This document shows, piece by piece, positions 8,477 to 16,854 of a stretch of DNA of 64,000 nucleotides. The notes beneath the pieces are model-generated. The model was not told where the DNA came from and did not search any database. It saw only the letters and a list, made by a program, of their open reading frames with translations. This stretch comes from Rhizobacter sp. (GTDB lineage: Bacteria; Pseudomonadota; Gammaproteobacteria; Burkholderiales; Burkholderiaceae_C). Each line of letters starts with the position of its first letter. The first letter of the stretch is position 1. The translations under genes and the position numbers were made by a program. The stretch is taken from positions 3,162,001-3,226,000 of the forward strand of contig JAHBZQ010000001.1 of the NCBI GenBank assembly GCA_019635355.1, written 5' to 3'.

Positions 8477-9184
8477 TCAATCCAGGTCGCGACTCGAGGC
8501 CGGCTTCGACAGCACCGGCGCCTCGCTCATCGCATCGCGCCACACCTTCTTGGGCAGGAAGGTGCGCAGCTGCTCGATGGCTTTCTCCATCAGCGCGGGG
8601 TGCAGCTCGTGGCCGATGTGCGGCAGCACGTCGGCCGTCACGTCGCCACCGAGCGCCACGAGCCGCTCGGCCGAGTCGATGGCCGGGCCGGGCGGGATCA
8701 CCGTGTCGGCCATGCCGTGGAAGAGGTGCACCGTGGTGTCGTGCGGCGCGTGTTCAGGCGGCGTGGCATGGCGGCCGGCAAACGCGAGCACGCGGCCGGC
8801 GAGCTGCGGCTCGGCCTGCACGGCTTCGAGCGACATCACAGCGCCTTGCGAAAAGCCGGCGAGCGCCGTGCGCTCCCAGCCCATGTGGAACTGCTGCTGC
8901 ACCGCGCGCACGATGCCCACGAACCGCGGCAGCGCGGCGGCCACCCGCTCCACGCGCCGCGCCTCGGTCAGCCCGACCGGCGAAAACCACTGCCAGCCAC
9001 TTCCCTTGCCTTCGAAGGCGTCAGGCGCGTTGAGGCAGACGATGGCGGCTTGCGGGTACTCGGCCGCCAGGCGCTGCGCGAGCGGCGTCATGGTCGACGC
9101 GTCCTGCCCCACGCCATGAAAGAGCAGGAACAGCAGTTCGGTCGGGCCGTCAGGCGGCAAGTGGGCAAGGGCAGAAGCGGTCAT
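8477..9184 (-). CDS. ypfH: Esterase, YpfH-like alpha/beta hydrolase
   Basis: A 235-residue serine hydrolase of the carboxylesterase/phospholipase (YpfH) family. The catalytic triad is visible as Ser112 in GFSQGAV, Asp160 in HGMADTVIP and His192 in PHIGHEL. The oxyanion region LFLLFHGVGQD lies at residues 19-28. No signal peptide is present, which suits a cytosolic esterase. The start ATG at 9182-9184 is the only one upstream of the first beta strand. The YpfH name rests on motif layout and length; physiological substrates of this family are poorly defined. Confidence 0.85.
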   Translation of the reverse strand: MTASALAHLPPDGPTELLFLLFHGVGQDASTMTPLAQRLAAEYPQAAIVCLNAPDAFEGKGSGWQWFSPVGLTEARRVERVAAALPRFVGIVRAVQQQFHMGWERTALAGFSQGAVMSLEAVQAEPQLAGRVLAFAGRHATPPEHAPHDTTVHLFHGMADTVIPPGPAIDSAERLVALGGDVTADVLPHIGHELHPALMEKAIEQLRTFLPKKVWRDAMSEAPVLSKPASSRDLD

Positions 9185-9327
9185 GCCCCGGAGTGTGGAT
9201 CAACACAAAGGCCAGGGTTTCTCGGGGGTCGCACCCCCTTCCGGCCGTGAAATGCCGCACGTAGACTACAAGTGGTTACAGGCACCACGCGTGCCGCTTT
9301 CCACCAGTCCGCCACAGAGGAGGTCTC

Positions 9328-9519
9328 ATGAGCGACGCGATCCAAGCCCGCGAGTACCAGGAGTCCCGGATTGAAGACGAACCCATCCTCGGCCCCGTGC
9401 TGGCGATGCCCGATGGGCGCATCCAGCCGCTGACCTGGGTGGAGCGCCTGATGGTGAGGCTGCACCTCACCAACGCCAAGACGCTGGAAGCGCGCTACTT
9501 CAAGCCGGTGAGCGCCTGA
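9328..9519 (+). CDS. Small conserved-looking hypothetical protein, 63 aa
   Basis: A 63-residue soluble protein (MSDAIQAREYQESRIEDE at its start) without membrane segment or recognisable domain. The ATG is preceded by GGAGG at ideal spacing (ACAGAGGAGGTCTC), which strongly supports translation. The middle reads VLAMPDGRIQPLTWVERLMV. It is followed by the DUF6929-like gene, whose true start may overlap its stop. Function unknown. Confidence 0.72.
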   Translation: MSDAIQAREYQESRIEDEPILGPVLAMPDGRIQPLTWVERLMVRLHLTNAKTLEARYFKPVSA

Positions 9520-9617
9520 TCGGCGCCCGCGCCGGGGCGGCACCGCCCGCCCTGCCCGCGCAGACCCTGCGCCCCCTGAGCGTCGACCCGCGCCAGCACC
9601 CGCGCGGGCTCGCCCAC

Positions 9618-10454
9618 GTGTCGGCCGCGAGCGGCCTCGTGTGCGCGTTCGGCCACGCCTACGTGGTGTGTGACGACGAGCACCACCTCGTCGTGTTCCA
9701 CGACGCGCATCGCCCCGGCCGCCTGCACCGGCTGCTGCACGGCGACCTGCCGGCCGATGCCGCCGAACGCAAACGGCGCAAGGCCGACTTCGAAGCGCTG
9801 GTGCTGCTCGACGACCACCCGCGCCGGCACGCCCACACCCTGGTGGCGCTCGGCTCGGGCTCCACCGCGCAGCGCGACACCGGCGTCGCCCTCGTGCTCG
9901 ATGCGAACGGCCGGCCGACGAACGCGCTGCGCCGCTTCACGCTGACCGCGCTCTACCAGCCGCTGCGCCACGCGCTCGGCGAGATCAACATCGAAGGCGC
10001 TTTCATGCAAGGCGATGATCTGGTGCTGCTGCACCGTGGCGGCCAGGGCGGCGCCGACAACGCGGTGCTGCGCCTGCAACGCGCGCAGCTCGTGGCCGCC
10101 ATCGACGGGCGCGGCGGCATCGGGCCCGCACCGCGCATCAAACCCATGCCGCTGGGCACGCTCGACGGCGTGCCGCTTGGCTTCACCGACGGGGCGGCAC
10201 TGCCGGGGGGAGGCTGGGTGTTCTGCGCCGCGGCCGAAGACACCGCCAGCAGCTATGCCGACGGCGCCTGCGCGGGCGGCGCCATCGGCCTCGTGAACGC
10301 CGGTGGCGAGCTGGCCGCGCTGCACCGCCTGGCCACCCCCCACAAGCCCGAAGGCATTGCAGTGCGCGAACACGCAGGCGGGCTCGACGTGTGCCTGGTC
10401 ACCGACGCCGACGACCCGGCCCGCGCCGCCGAGCTGCTGCTCGTGCGGCTCTGA
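9618..10454 (+). CDS. DUF6929-like beta-propeller hypothetical protein (start uncertain)
   Basis: A protein of about 278 residues from the GTG at 9618. It shows the repeated strand pattern of a small propeller and blocks such as KADFEALVLLDD, GEINIEGAFMQGDDLVLLHR and HKPEGIAV, which match what is known of the DUF6929 family. The frame stays open and protein-like upstream of 9618 (ALPAQTLRPLSVDPRQHPRG), so translation probably begins earlier, perhaps at the CTG at 9516 that overlaps the stop of the preceding small gene; no ATG is available there. No signal peptide can be judged because the start is unsettled. Role unknown. Confidence 0.72.
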   Translation: MSAASGLVCAFGHAYVVCDDEHHLVVFHDAHRPGRLHRLLHGDLPADAAERKRRKADFEALVLLDDHPRRHAHTLVALGSGSTAQRDTGVALVLDANGRPTNALRRFTLTALYQPLRHALGEINIEGAFMQGDDLVLLHRGGQGGADNAVLRLQRAQLVAAIDGRGGIGPAPRIKPMPLGTLDGVPLGFTDGAALPGGGWVFCAAAEDTASSYADGACAGGAIGLVNAGGELAALHRLATPHKPEGIAVREHAGGLDVCLVTDADDPARAAELLLVRL

Positions 10455-10468
10455 TCAGGCCACGCCGG

Positions 10469-11560
10469 TCAGAACTTCACCCGCAGGCCGAGCGCGAAGG
10501 TGTTGCCGGTGTTGGTGCCGGTCAGCTTGTCGTTCATGTAGACCGCGTACACATCGGTGGCCTTCGACAGCCAGTAGTCGTAGCCCAGTGTGAGCGTCTT
10601 GTTCTTCACGTCGGCGGTGGGGAACTCGGCCGTCGCCGCGCCGTACTGCGCGAGCACCTTGCCCGCACCCACCGGCACCGAGACGCCGAGGCCGAAGTAG
10701 TTGGTCTCGGTGTCGGTGGCGGCCTCGGTCTTCACGAGGGCGTACTGGCCGAACACCTTCACCACCTTCGCGTCGTAGGCAACGCCGACGGTCGCCGCGT
10801 CCTGGTACTTGAAGCCGGTGGACACGATGGCCGGCGTGAAACCCGACAGGCCATGCTTGACGCGCTGGTAGGCCACCGTCGCCGAGAACGGGCCGCCGAA
10901 ATACAGCACGTTGGCGCCCACGCTGTGGCCGACCGCGCTCGCGCTGCCTTCGCCGAGCGCGCCCTGCAGGTTGAAGCTGAAGCCACCGGCGCTCGGGCTC
11001 GAATAGAGCAGCGAATTGCTCCAGCCGGTGTCGCCAAGGAAGGGCAGCATCGCCGCCTTCGGGATCAGCACCTGGCGGATCGACGGCGAGTAGCCGAACG
11101 AGTCGCCGAAGGCATTGAAGATCAGCGTGGAGACGAAGTATTGGTTGGTGGTGCGGCCGAGCGTGGTGGAGCCGAAGTCGCCTTCGAGGCCCACCCAGGC
11201 CGAGCGCGCCCAGAAGGCGTCGCCGGTGAAGCGGCCGGCGCTGCCGGTGTCGGCCAGCAGAAAGCCCTCGATCGCGAACTTGGCCTTGAGCGTGTTGCTC
11301 AGCTGCTCCTTGCCGCCGAAGCCGAAATAGCTGGTGGCCATGTTGCCGCTTTGCACCTTGTTCACCTTGCTCGTGCCCGCGTCCTGGAACTGCCCGGCTG
11401 ACATGTCGATCAGGCCGTAGAGCGACACCGACGACTGGGCGTGGGCGGGGGCGGCGAGGCACAGCGTCGCGGCGGCGAGTGCGACGGCTTTGGCGAGGGG
11501 CGAGAGGTTCAGCGAAGAGAGGTGCAGGGAAGATTGCGAAGGCATGAGCGGGCGAAGCAT
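10469..11560 (-). CDS. Gram-negative porin, Burkholderia type
   Basis: A 363-residue outer-membrane general porin expected to form a trimeric 16-stranded barrel. A long signal peptide (about 42 residues, ending APAHAQ) leads into SSVSLYGLIDMSAGQF, the usual first strand. Family landmarks follow: GNMATSYFGFGGKEQL, WVGLEGDFGSTTLGR and the C-terminal NTFALGLRVKF with terminal Phe, the Bam-recognised end. Two in-frame ATGs lie at 11560 and 11545; the first was chosen because a weak GGAG stands 10 bases upstream. It is divergent from the molybdo-iron-sulfur oxidoreductase operon and might admit its substrate, but that is only positional inference. Confidence 0.93.
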   Translation of the reverse strand: MLRPLMPSQSSLHLSSLNLSPLAKAVALAAATLCLAAPAHAQSSVSLYGLIDMSAGQFQDAGTSKVNKVQSGNMATSYFGFGGKEQLSNTLKAKFAIEGFLLADTGSAGRFTGDAFWARSAWVGLEGDFGSTTLGRTTNQYFVSTLIFNAFGDSFGYSPSIRQVLIPKAAMLPFLGDTGWSNSLLYSSPSAGGFSFNLQGALGEGSASAVGHSVGANVLYFGGPFSATVAYQRVKHGLSGFTPAIVSTGFKYQDAATVGVAYDAKVVKVFGQYALVKTEAATDTETNYFGLGVSVPVGAGKVLAQYGAATAEFPTADVKNKTLTLGYDYWLSKATDVYAVYMNDKLTGTNTGNTFALGLRVKF

Positions 11561-11731
11561 GGCGAGAGGCTCCAACGGTCGTTTGGTTTGAGGGAAGAGT
11601 GTGTCGTGTGAGACGCGCAACTTGTATGCAAGCGCCGTACCTGCAACATTTGGTGCCAGCGCATTGTGTGGGGTGATCGGCCTACAGCTCTTGGCTGAGA
11701 ATGCGCCACCCCCGACCTCGGAAAGACTTGT

Positions 11732-12211
11732 ATGGACCTGAGCGTCAACGGCCAGACCCACCGCCTGCCCGAAGCCGACGTGCCGCCCGACATGCCCTTG
11801 CTGTGGGTGCTGCGCGACGTGCTGAACCTCACCGGCACCAAGTTTGGGTGCGGCGTGGCGGCCTGCGGTGCCTGCACGGTGCACGTCGACGGGCTGGCCG
11901 TGCGCTCGTGCGTGACGCCCATCGGCGCCGTGCAGGGCAAGCCGGTGCGCACCATCGAAGCCCTGGGCACCGCCGCGCAGCCGCACGCATTGCAGAAGGC
12001 CTGGGTCGACCACCAGGTGCCGCAATGCGGCTACTGCCAGAGCGGCATGCTGATGGCCGCGGCCGACCTGCTGGCGAAGAACCGCACGCCCACCGATGCC
12101 GACATCGACGCGGCCATCACCAACATCTGCCGCTGCGGCACCTACCCGCGCATCCGCGAAGCCATCAAGTCGGCGGCAAAGCAGCTGCGCAGCGGCGGGG
12201 TGGCGACATGA
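11732..12211 (+). CDS. (2Fe-2S) subunit of a xanthine-dehydrogenase-family oxidoreductase, IorA-like
   Basis: A 159-residue electron-transfer subunit with two [2Fe-2S] clusters. The plant-ferredoxin-type site is TKFGCGVAACGACTVHVDG (residues about 36-54). The alpha-helical cluster site is formed by CGYCQSG and ICRCGTY near residues 98-135. It passes electrons from the molybdenum site of the large subunit encoded next. There is no leader of its own; it is presumably carried along with the Tat-exported partner. The spacing to the large-subunit gene is 76 bases and holds three hairpins (12208-12276), unusual for subunits needed in equal amounts. Closest known pattern: isoquinoline 1-oxidoreductase or aldehyde dehydrogenase. 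Confidence 0.92.
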   Translation: MDLSVNGQTHRLPEADVPPDMPLLWVLRDVLNLTGTKFGCGVAACGACTVHVDGLAVRSCVTPIGAVQGKPVRTIEALGTAAQPHALQKAWVDHQVPQCGYCQSGMLMAAADLLAKNRTPTDADIDAAITNICRCGTYPRIREAIKSAAKQLRSGGVAT

Positions 12212-12276
12212 GCGCCCCCGCCCGGCAGCCCGAAGGGGGCGCTCATCCTCCCTCGGGGAGGACGTCACGCAGTGAC
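12208..12276 (+). repeat. Three consecutive intergenic stem-loops
   Basis: Stem 1 pairs ATGAGCGCCCCC (12208-12219) with GGGGGCGCTCAT (12235-12246), 12 bp, 15-nt loop. Stem 2 pairs CCTCCC (12247-12252) with GGGAGG (12256-12261), 3-nt loop. Stem 3 pairs GTCAC (12264-12268) with GTGAC (12272-12276), 3-nt loop. All are perfect. They span the stop of the small subunit and end one base before the AGGAGGG ribosome site of the large subunit. The arrangement resembles dispersed intergenic elements of Burkholderiales and may stabilise upstream mRNA or tune the second gene. Confidence 0.75.
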
Positions 12277-12287
12277 AGGAGGGCTCC

Positions 12288-14573
12288 ATGAAGCGGCGCA
12301 GCCTGCTCCTGCTGGGCGCTGGCGCGGCCGGCGCACTCGTCGTCGGCTGGGGCCTGATGCCGCCGCGCAGCCGCCTGGGCAGCGCACAGCGCCCGCCGGC
12401 CGCCGAGGGCCCCGTCATGCTCAATGGCTGGCTCAAGATCGCGCCCGACGGCCACGTGCTGCTGGCCATGAACCGCAGCGAGATGGGCCAGGGCGTGCAC
12501 ACCGCACTCGCCATGCTGGTGGCCGAAGAACTGGACATCTCGCTCGGCAAGGTCGAGCTGGTCGAGGCCGGCCCGAGCAAGATCTACGGCAACGTGGCGA
12601 TGTTCGTCGGCAGCCTGCCGCTGCACCCGAAAGACAGCGAGCCCGGCCACGAAACGCAAGGCGTGAAGGCCGGCCGCTGGATCGTCAGCAAGGTGGCACG
12701 CGAACTCGGCATCAGTGTGACGGGCGGCTCGTCGAGCGTGGCCGATGCGTGGGACGTGCTGCGCCTGGCCGCCGCCACCGCACGCGCGCAGCTGCTGGGC
12801 GCCGCCTCGCTGCAATGGAAGCTGCCGCGCGAAGAGCTGCAGATCGTCGACGGCGTGATCGGCCACGCCGGAGCGAAACAAAGCGCGCATTTCGGCCAGT
12901 TCGCGAAAGAGGCCGCCGCCACGCCGGTGAGCACCGTGCAGCCGAAAGACCCGAAGACCTGGCGCCTCGTCGGCACCCGCGCGCCGCGCACCGACCTCGC
13001 CGACAAGGTGAACGGCCGCGCACGTTTCGGCATCGACGTGCGCCAGCCCGGCCAGCTCTTCGCCTCGGTGCGCCACAGCCCGGTGCTCGGCGGCAGCCCG
13101 GGCCGCGTCGACGTCGAGGCGGCGATGAAGCTGCCGGGCGTCGAGCGGGTGGTGCGCCTGAACCCGCTGGGCGGTGCCACCGCCGCCGTGGCCGTGGTGG
13201 GCCGCAGCACCTGGCACGCCAAGCAGGGCGCGCAGGCGCTCGACATCGAATGGCGTGCACCGCCCGCCGGCACGGTCGACTCGGCACGCATCGCCGCCTC
13301 GCTCGAAGCGGCGGCCCGCGAGGCTGCGGCACGGCAAGGCGGCTTCGCCTTCCACAAGCAAGGCGACGTGCAGGCCGCGAGCGCCGCCGCCACGCGCCGC
13401 ATCGAAGCCGTCTACCACGCGCCCTACCTCGCACACGCGGCGATGGAGCCGATGAACTGCACCGCGCAGGTGAAAGACGGCCGCGTCGAAGTCTGGGTGC
13501 CGACGCAGGTGCCCGACATGGCGCGGGCGATGGCTGCGCGTGTGGCCGGGGTCGACGTGCGCAACGTGGTGCTGCACGTGACCTACCTCGGCGGTGGCTT
13601 CGGGCGCCGACTGGAGGTCGACGTGGTGGGCCAGGCGGTGCGCATCGCGATGGAGACCAACGGCCGCCCGGTGCAGCTCACCTGGCCGCGCGAGGAAGAC
13701 ACCACGCACGACTTCTACCGCCCCGCCGGCGCGGCGGTGATGCAGGCGAGCGTCGACGACAAGGGCGCGGTGAGCGGCCTCTCGATCACGAGCGCCGGCG
13801 ACCTCATCACGCCGCGCTGGATCGAGCGCGGCCTGCCGGCGCTCGCCGGCCCCATCGACGCGCCCGACAAGACCGCGAGCGAAGGCCTCTTCGACCTGCC
13901 CTACGCCATCGCCAACCAGCGCATCGCCCACGTGGCCACGAAGAGCGGCGTGCCCATCGGCTTCTGGCGCTCGGTGGGCCACTCGCACAACGCCTTCTTC
14001 TCCGAGTGCTTCATCGACGAACTCGCGCACGAGCTCCAGCAAGACCCGGTGGCCTTCCGCCTCTCGATGCTGCACGACATGCCGCGCCACGCGGCGGTGC
14101 TCAAGCTCGCAGCCGACAAGGCCGGCTGGGGCAAGCCGCTCGCGGCCGGCCGGGCGCGCGGCGTGGCGCTGCACGAGAGTTTCGGCAGCATCGTGGCCGA
14201 GGTGGCCGAGGTGTCACTCGTGGACGGCAAGCCACGCGTGCACCGCGTGGTGTGCGCCGCCGACATCGGCACCGTGGTCAACCCCGGCATCGTGGCGCAG
14301 CAGATGGAAGGCGCGGTGATCTTCGGCCTGAGCGCCGCGCTCTACGGCCGCATCGACATCGAAGGCGGCGCAGTGAAGCAGACCAACTTCCCCGACCTGC
14401 CGCTGCTCAAGATGGCCGACGCGCCGCCGGTCATCGAGACGCATCTCGTCCAGAGCGTGAACCCGCCCGGTGGCGTGGGCGAGCCCGGCACGCCGCCCAT
14501 CGCGCCGGCGGTGGCGAATGCACTCTTCGTGTTGACCCAAAAGCGTGTCCGCGCGCTGCCGCTGGTGTCTTAA
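12288..14573 (+). CDS. Molybdopterin-binding subunit of a xanthine-dehydrogenase-family oxidoreductase, IorB-like
   Basis: A 761-residue large subunit that binds the molybdopterin cofactor and the organic substrate. The N-terminus (MKRRSLLLLGAGAAGALVVG) is a twin-arginine signal, so the holoenzyme should act in the periplasm. Cofactor-binding landmarks include MNRSEMGQGVHTALA (near 62), TYLGGGFGRRLE (near 430), the PIGFWRSVGHSHNAF loop (near 560) and the late GGVGEPGTPP with the active-site Glu. AGGAGGG precedes the ATG. It shares operon and likely complex with the [2Fe-2S] subunit. No cytochrome subunit is adjacent, so the electron acceptor is unknown. The stop shares the palindrome TTAA with the convergent SDR gene. 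Confidence 0.92.
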   Translation: MKRRSLLLLGAGAAGALVVGWGLMPPRSRLGSAQRPPAAEGPVMLNGWLKIAPDGHVLLAMNRSEMGQGVHTALAMLVAEELDISLGKVELVEAGPSKIYGNVAMFVGSLPLHPKDSEPGHETQGVKAGRWIVSKVARELGISVTGGSSSVADAWDVLRLAAATARAQLLGAASLQWKLPREELQIVDGVIGHAGAKQSAHFGQFAKEAAATPVSTVQPKDPKTWRLVGTRAPRTDLADKVNGRARFGIDVRQPGQLFASVRHSPVLGGSPGRVDVEAAMKLPGVERVVRLNPLGGATAAVAVVGRSTWHAKQGAQALDIEWRAPPAGTVDSARIAASLEAAAREAAARQGGFAFHKQGDVQAASAAATRRIEAVYHAPYLAHAAMEPMNCTAQVKDGRVEVWVPTQVPDMARAMAARVAGVDVRNVVLHVTYLGGGFGRRLEVDVVGQAVRIAMETNGRPVQLTWPREEDTTHDFYRPAGAAVMQASVDDKGAVSGLSITSAGDLITPRWIERGLPALAGPIDAPDKTASEGLFDLPYAIANQRIAHVATKSGVPIGFWRSVGHSHNAFFSECFIDELAHELQQDPVAFRLSMLHDMPRHAAVLKLAADKAGWGKPLAAGRARGVALHESFGSIVAEVAEVSLVDGKPRVHRVVCAADIGTVVNPGIVAQQMEGAVIFGLSAALYGRIDIEGGAVKQTNFPDLPLLKMADAPPVIETHLVQSVNPPGGVGEPGTPPIAPAVANALFVLTQKRVRALPLVS

Positions 14574-15349
14574 GCCTTCGTGATCCGCAGGCCGGCGTCG
14601 ACGAGCAGCAGCTCCCCCGTCGTCTTCGCCGCGCTCGCGCCCAGGTACCACGCCGTCTCGGCCACGTCGTCGGCCGAGATCACCTGCTCCAGCGCCGCGC
14701 GGCCCTTGTACCAGTCGACACCCGCCTGGTACTTCTCGGCGCCCAGGCCTTCCTGCAGCCACGGCGTCTCCACCAGCCCCGGCGCGATCGCGTTGACGCG
14801 GATGTGCGGCGCGAGCGCACGCGCCAAGCCCACCGTCATCGCATTCAACGCGCCCTTCGAGGCCATGTAGGCGAGCGACGAGCCGCGCCCCATGATCGAG
14901 GCCACCGACGACACGTTCACGATGCCGGCCACCGGGTGCTGGCGCATCAGCGGCGCGAAGGCGCGCACCATCTGATACGCGCCGATCACGTTCACGCTGT
15001 AGATCTTGTGGAAGTCGTCGGCCTCCAGGCCGTCGAGGTCCTTGATGTCGACGAACTTGGTTGTGCCGGCGTTGTTGACCAGCACGTCGGCGCGGCCGAA
15101 GCGGGCTTGCGTCTCGGCGGCGAGGCGGCGGCAGTCGGCGTCTTGCGAGACGTCGGCCTTCACCACCAGCACCTCGGCGCCGAGCGCCTTGCATGCCTCG
15201 GCCACGGCCTGCGCCGGCGCCGGGTCGCGCGAGTAGTTGATCACCACGTTCCAGCCGTGGCTGGCGTACAGGCGGGCCGTGGCCGCCCCGATGCCCGACG
15301 ACGACCCGGTGACGACGGCGACTTTTTTCTGGCCTTGCTTGTGGCTCAT
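14570..15349 (-). CDS. SDR family NAD(P)-dependent oxidoreductase
   Basis: A 259-residue classical short-chain dehydrogenase/reductase. The cofactor motif VVTGSSSGIGAATA lies at residues about 11-24, the NNAG motif follows near 95, and the catalytic Ser and YMASK (Tyr-x-x-x-Lys) follow in order. The block NAIAPGLVETPWL is the usual post-catalytic loop. Length is standard. The ATG at 15347-15349 begins just before the first beta strand; the open frame further upstream is not protein-like. Its stop overlaps that of the molybdopterin subunit by four bases. The alcohol or ketone substrate cannot be read from the sequence. Confidence 0.9.
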   Translation of the reverse strand: MSHKQGQKKVAVVTGSSSGIGAATARLYASHGWNVVINYSRDPAPAQAVAEACKALGAEVLVVKADVSQDADCRRLAAETQARFGRADVLVNNAGTTKFVDIKDLDGLEADDFHKIYSVNVIGAYQMVRAFAPLMRQHPVAGIVNVSSVASIMGRGSSLAYMASKGALNAMTVGLARALAPHIRVNAIAPGLVETPWLQEGLGAEKYQAGVDWYKGRAALEQVISADDVAETAWYLGASAAKTTGELLLVDAGLRITKA

Positions 15350-15465
15350 GGCAGGGGCTTGTGCAAGAGTGGCGAAGCGGCCATCGTAGCCAGGGCCCTT
15401 TTTCCCTGCTGTCCCCTGCAGCACATCCGCAGGCTGGCTCGAAACCTGCTGGAAGCGTGCATCCG

Positions 15466-16437
15466 ATGCTGACCCCACTGCCGCCCATGAACACCCTCAT
15501 CAAGGCCGTCGAAACCTGGTTGCCCACGCCCGACGGCAGCCTGCTCGAATTCGGCGGCGGCCTGTACGGCCGTGCGACCGCTTTTGGTGCGATCAGCCGC
15601 AGCCTGTGCTTCGGCCGTGGCGAAGGCCTGCCGGGCCGCGCCTGGTACGACGGCCAGCCCATCGTGCTGAAGGAGCTCGACGGCTCCTACTTCCGCCGCG
15701 CCGAAGTGGCCCGCGACGCCGGCTACACCTGCGCCATCGGCCTGCCGCTCTTCCACGGCGACGCACTCTCCGGCGTGGTGGTGCTCTTCTGCGGCCCCAA
15801 CCGGCACGAAGACGGCGATGGCGACGACGGCGCGGTCGAGCTGTGGCGGCACAACGCGCGGGTGTCGTCCGACATGACGCTCGTCGACGGCTATTTCGGC
15901 GGGCGCATCTCCGAGAGCTTCGCCGCCATCAGCCGCGACACCTACCTGCCACGCGGCACCGGCCTGCCCGGCCTCGCCTGGCAGAAAGGCGCGGCCGTGC
16001 TGATCGACGACCTGGGCCAGGCCGGCAAGTTCGTGCGCGCCGACACCGCCGCCGAACTTGGCATCAACCGCGGCCTGGCCATCCCCTGCGCCACGCCCAG
16101 CGACGACGCCTACGTGCTCACGCTGCTGTCGACGGCCGACACGCCCATCGCGTTGCGCGTGGAGTGCTGGGCGCCCGACGACGGGCACCTGGGGCTGCAG
16201 CGCGTCTTCGGTTTCTGCGAACGCATGGGGGCACTGCGCGCCTCCGACGGCGGCACCGTGCTCGCCGGCTCGATCGGCAAGGCCTTCGCGAGCGGCGTGC
16301 CGGTGATCAACGAACACGCCGAGACCGAGCCCGGCCCGGTGGGCGACGCGGCACGCGATGCGGGCCTGAGCGCCCTGGTGGCGGTGCCGGTGATGACGAA
16401 CGATGGGGTGGGCGAGGTGATCGCCCTTTACTTCTGA
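15466..16437 (+). CDS. Protein of three GAF-like domains
   Basis: A 323-residue soluble protein made of repeated GAF-type sensory modules without an effector domain. The sequence RGEGLPGRAW near residue 51 recurs as RGTGLPGLAW near 163, each followed by a ligand-pocket strand and a hydrophobic end (CAIGLPLFHG, LAIPCATP). A third related unit has LAGSIGKAFASGVPVINE and LSALVAVPVMTNDGVGEVIAL at the C-terminus. Stand-alone GAF proteins bind small ligands or serve as sensor partners; here no kinase or cyclase gene adjoins. Two starts are possible, ATG 15466 or 15487; the first has a weak GGAAG upstream. Ligand unknown. Confidence 0.75.
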   Translation: MLTPLPPMNTLIKAVETWLPTPDGSLLEFGGGLYGRATAFGAISRSLCFGRGEGLPGRAWYDGQPIVLKELDGSYFRRAEVARDAGYTCAIGLPLFHGDALSGVVVLFCGPNRHEDGDGDDGAVELWRHNARVSSDMTLVDGYFGGRISESFAAISRDTYLPRGTGLPGLAWQKGAAVLIDDLGQAGKFVRADTAAELGINRGLAIPCATPSDDAYVLTLLSTADTPIALRVECWAPDDGHLGLQRVFGFCERMGALRASDGGTVLAGSIGKAFASGVPVINEHAETEPGPVGDAARDAGLSALVAVPVMTNDGVGEVIALYF

Positions 16438-16444
16438 CGGGTGC

Positions 16445-16756
16445 TCAGCCGAGAAGGTTGAGCGAGAGCAGCAACCCGAGGCCGATGGCGATCGCGAGGC
16501 CACGCGCCTGGCGCGTGAGCATCGGGGCCGACACCGGCTGGCGCTGCTGGCGCAGGCCCAGCACGCCCATCACGAAGGCCGCCGAGGCCGCGGCGACGAA
16601 CACCGTCGAGATGCCGAAGCCGGCCCAGCCGGCCGCATTGCGCTGCGCCATCAGCGCGACGACCTGGCCGAGCAAGAGCCCGAGCATCAGGGCCATCGCT
16701 TGCGGATGGCGGGTGAGGGTGTGGACGACCGTGTGGGAGAGGGCAGAGCGCTTCAT
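16445..16756 (-). CDS. Small integral membrane protein, hypothetical
   Basis: A 103-residue protein with about three hydrophobic spans: MALMLGLLLGQVVALMAQ, FGISTVFVAAASAAFVMGVL and GLAIAIGLGLLLSLNLLG. The charged start MKRSALSH suits a cytoplasmic N-terminus. Another in-frame ATG lies four codons upstream (16768); neither has a clear ribosome site. It is convergent with the GAF gene and lies 98 bp downstream of the patatin gene on the same strand. No family was recognised. The continuous hydrophobic pattern in a GC-rich frame supports it, but only moderately. Confidence 0.55.
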   Translation of the reverse strand: MKRSALSHTVVHTLTRHPQAMALMLGLLLGQVVALMAQRNAAGWAGFGISTVFVAAASAAFVMGVLGLRQQRQPVSAPMLTRQARGLAIAIGLGLLLSLNLLG

Positions 16757-16854
16757 GGTGAGCGGCATCGTGGCACGCAGGCCGCCGCCCAGGCGCATCA
16801 AATCGTGACGGTTCTCCCCGCAGCGCGTGGCATTCCGCACGCCGGCGCCGGCTT

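Noticed and set aside
12272..15472. Very long (over 1000 codons) plus-strand open frame across the molybdopterin subunit and SDR genes
   Set aside because: Arg/Ala/Gly repeats without domains; it runs in a second frame of one real gene and antisense to another.
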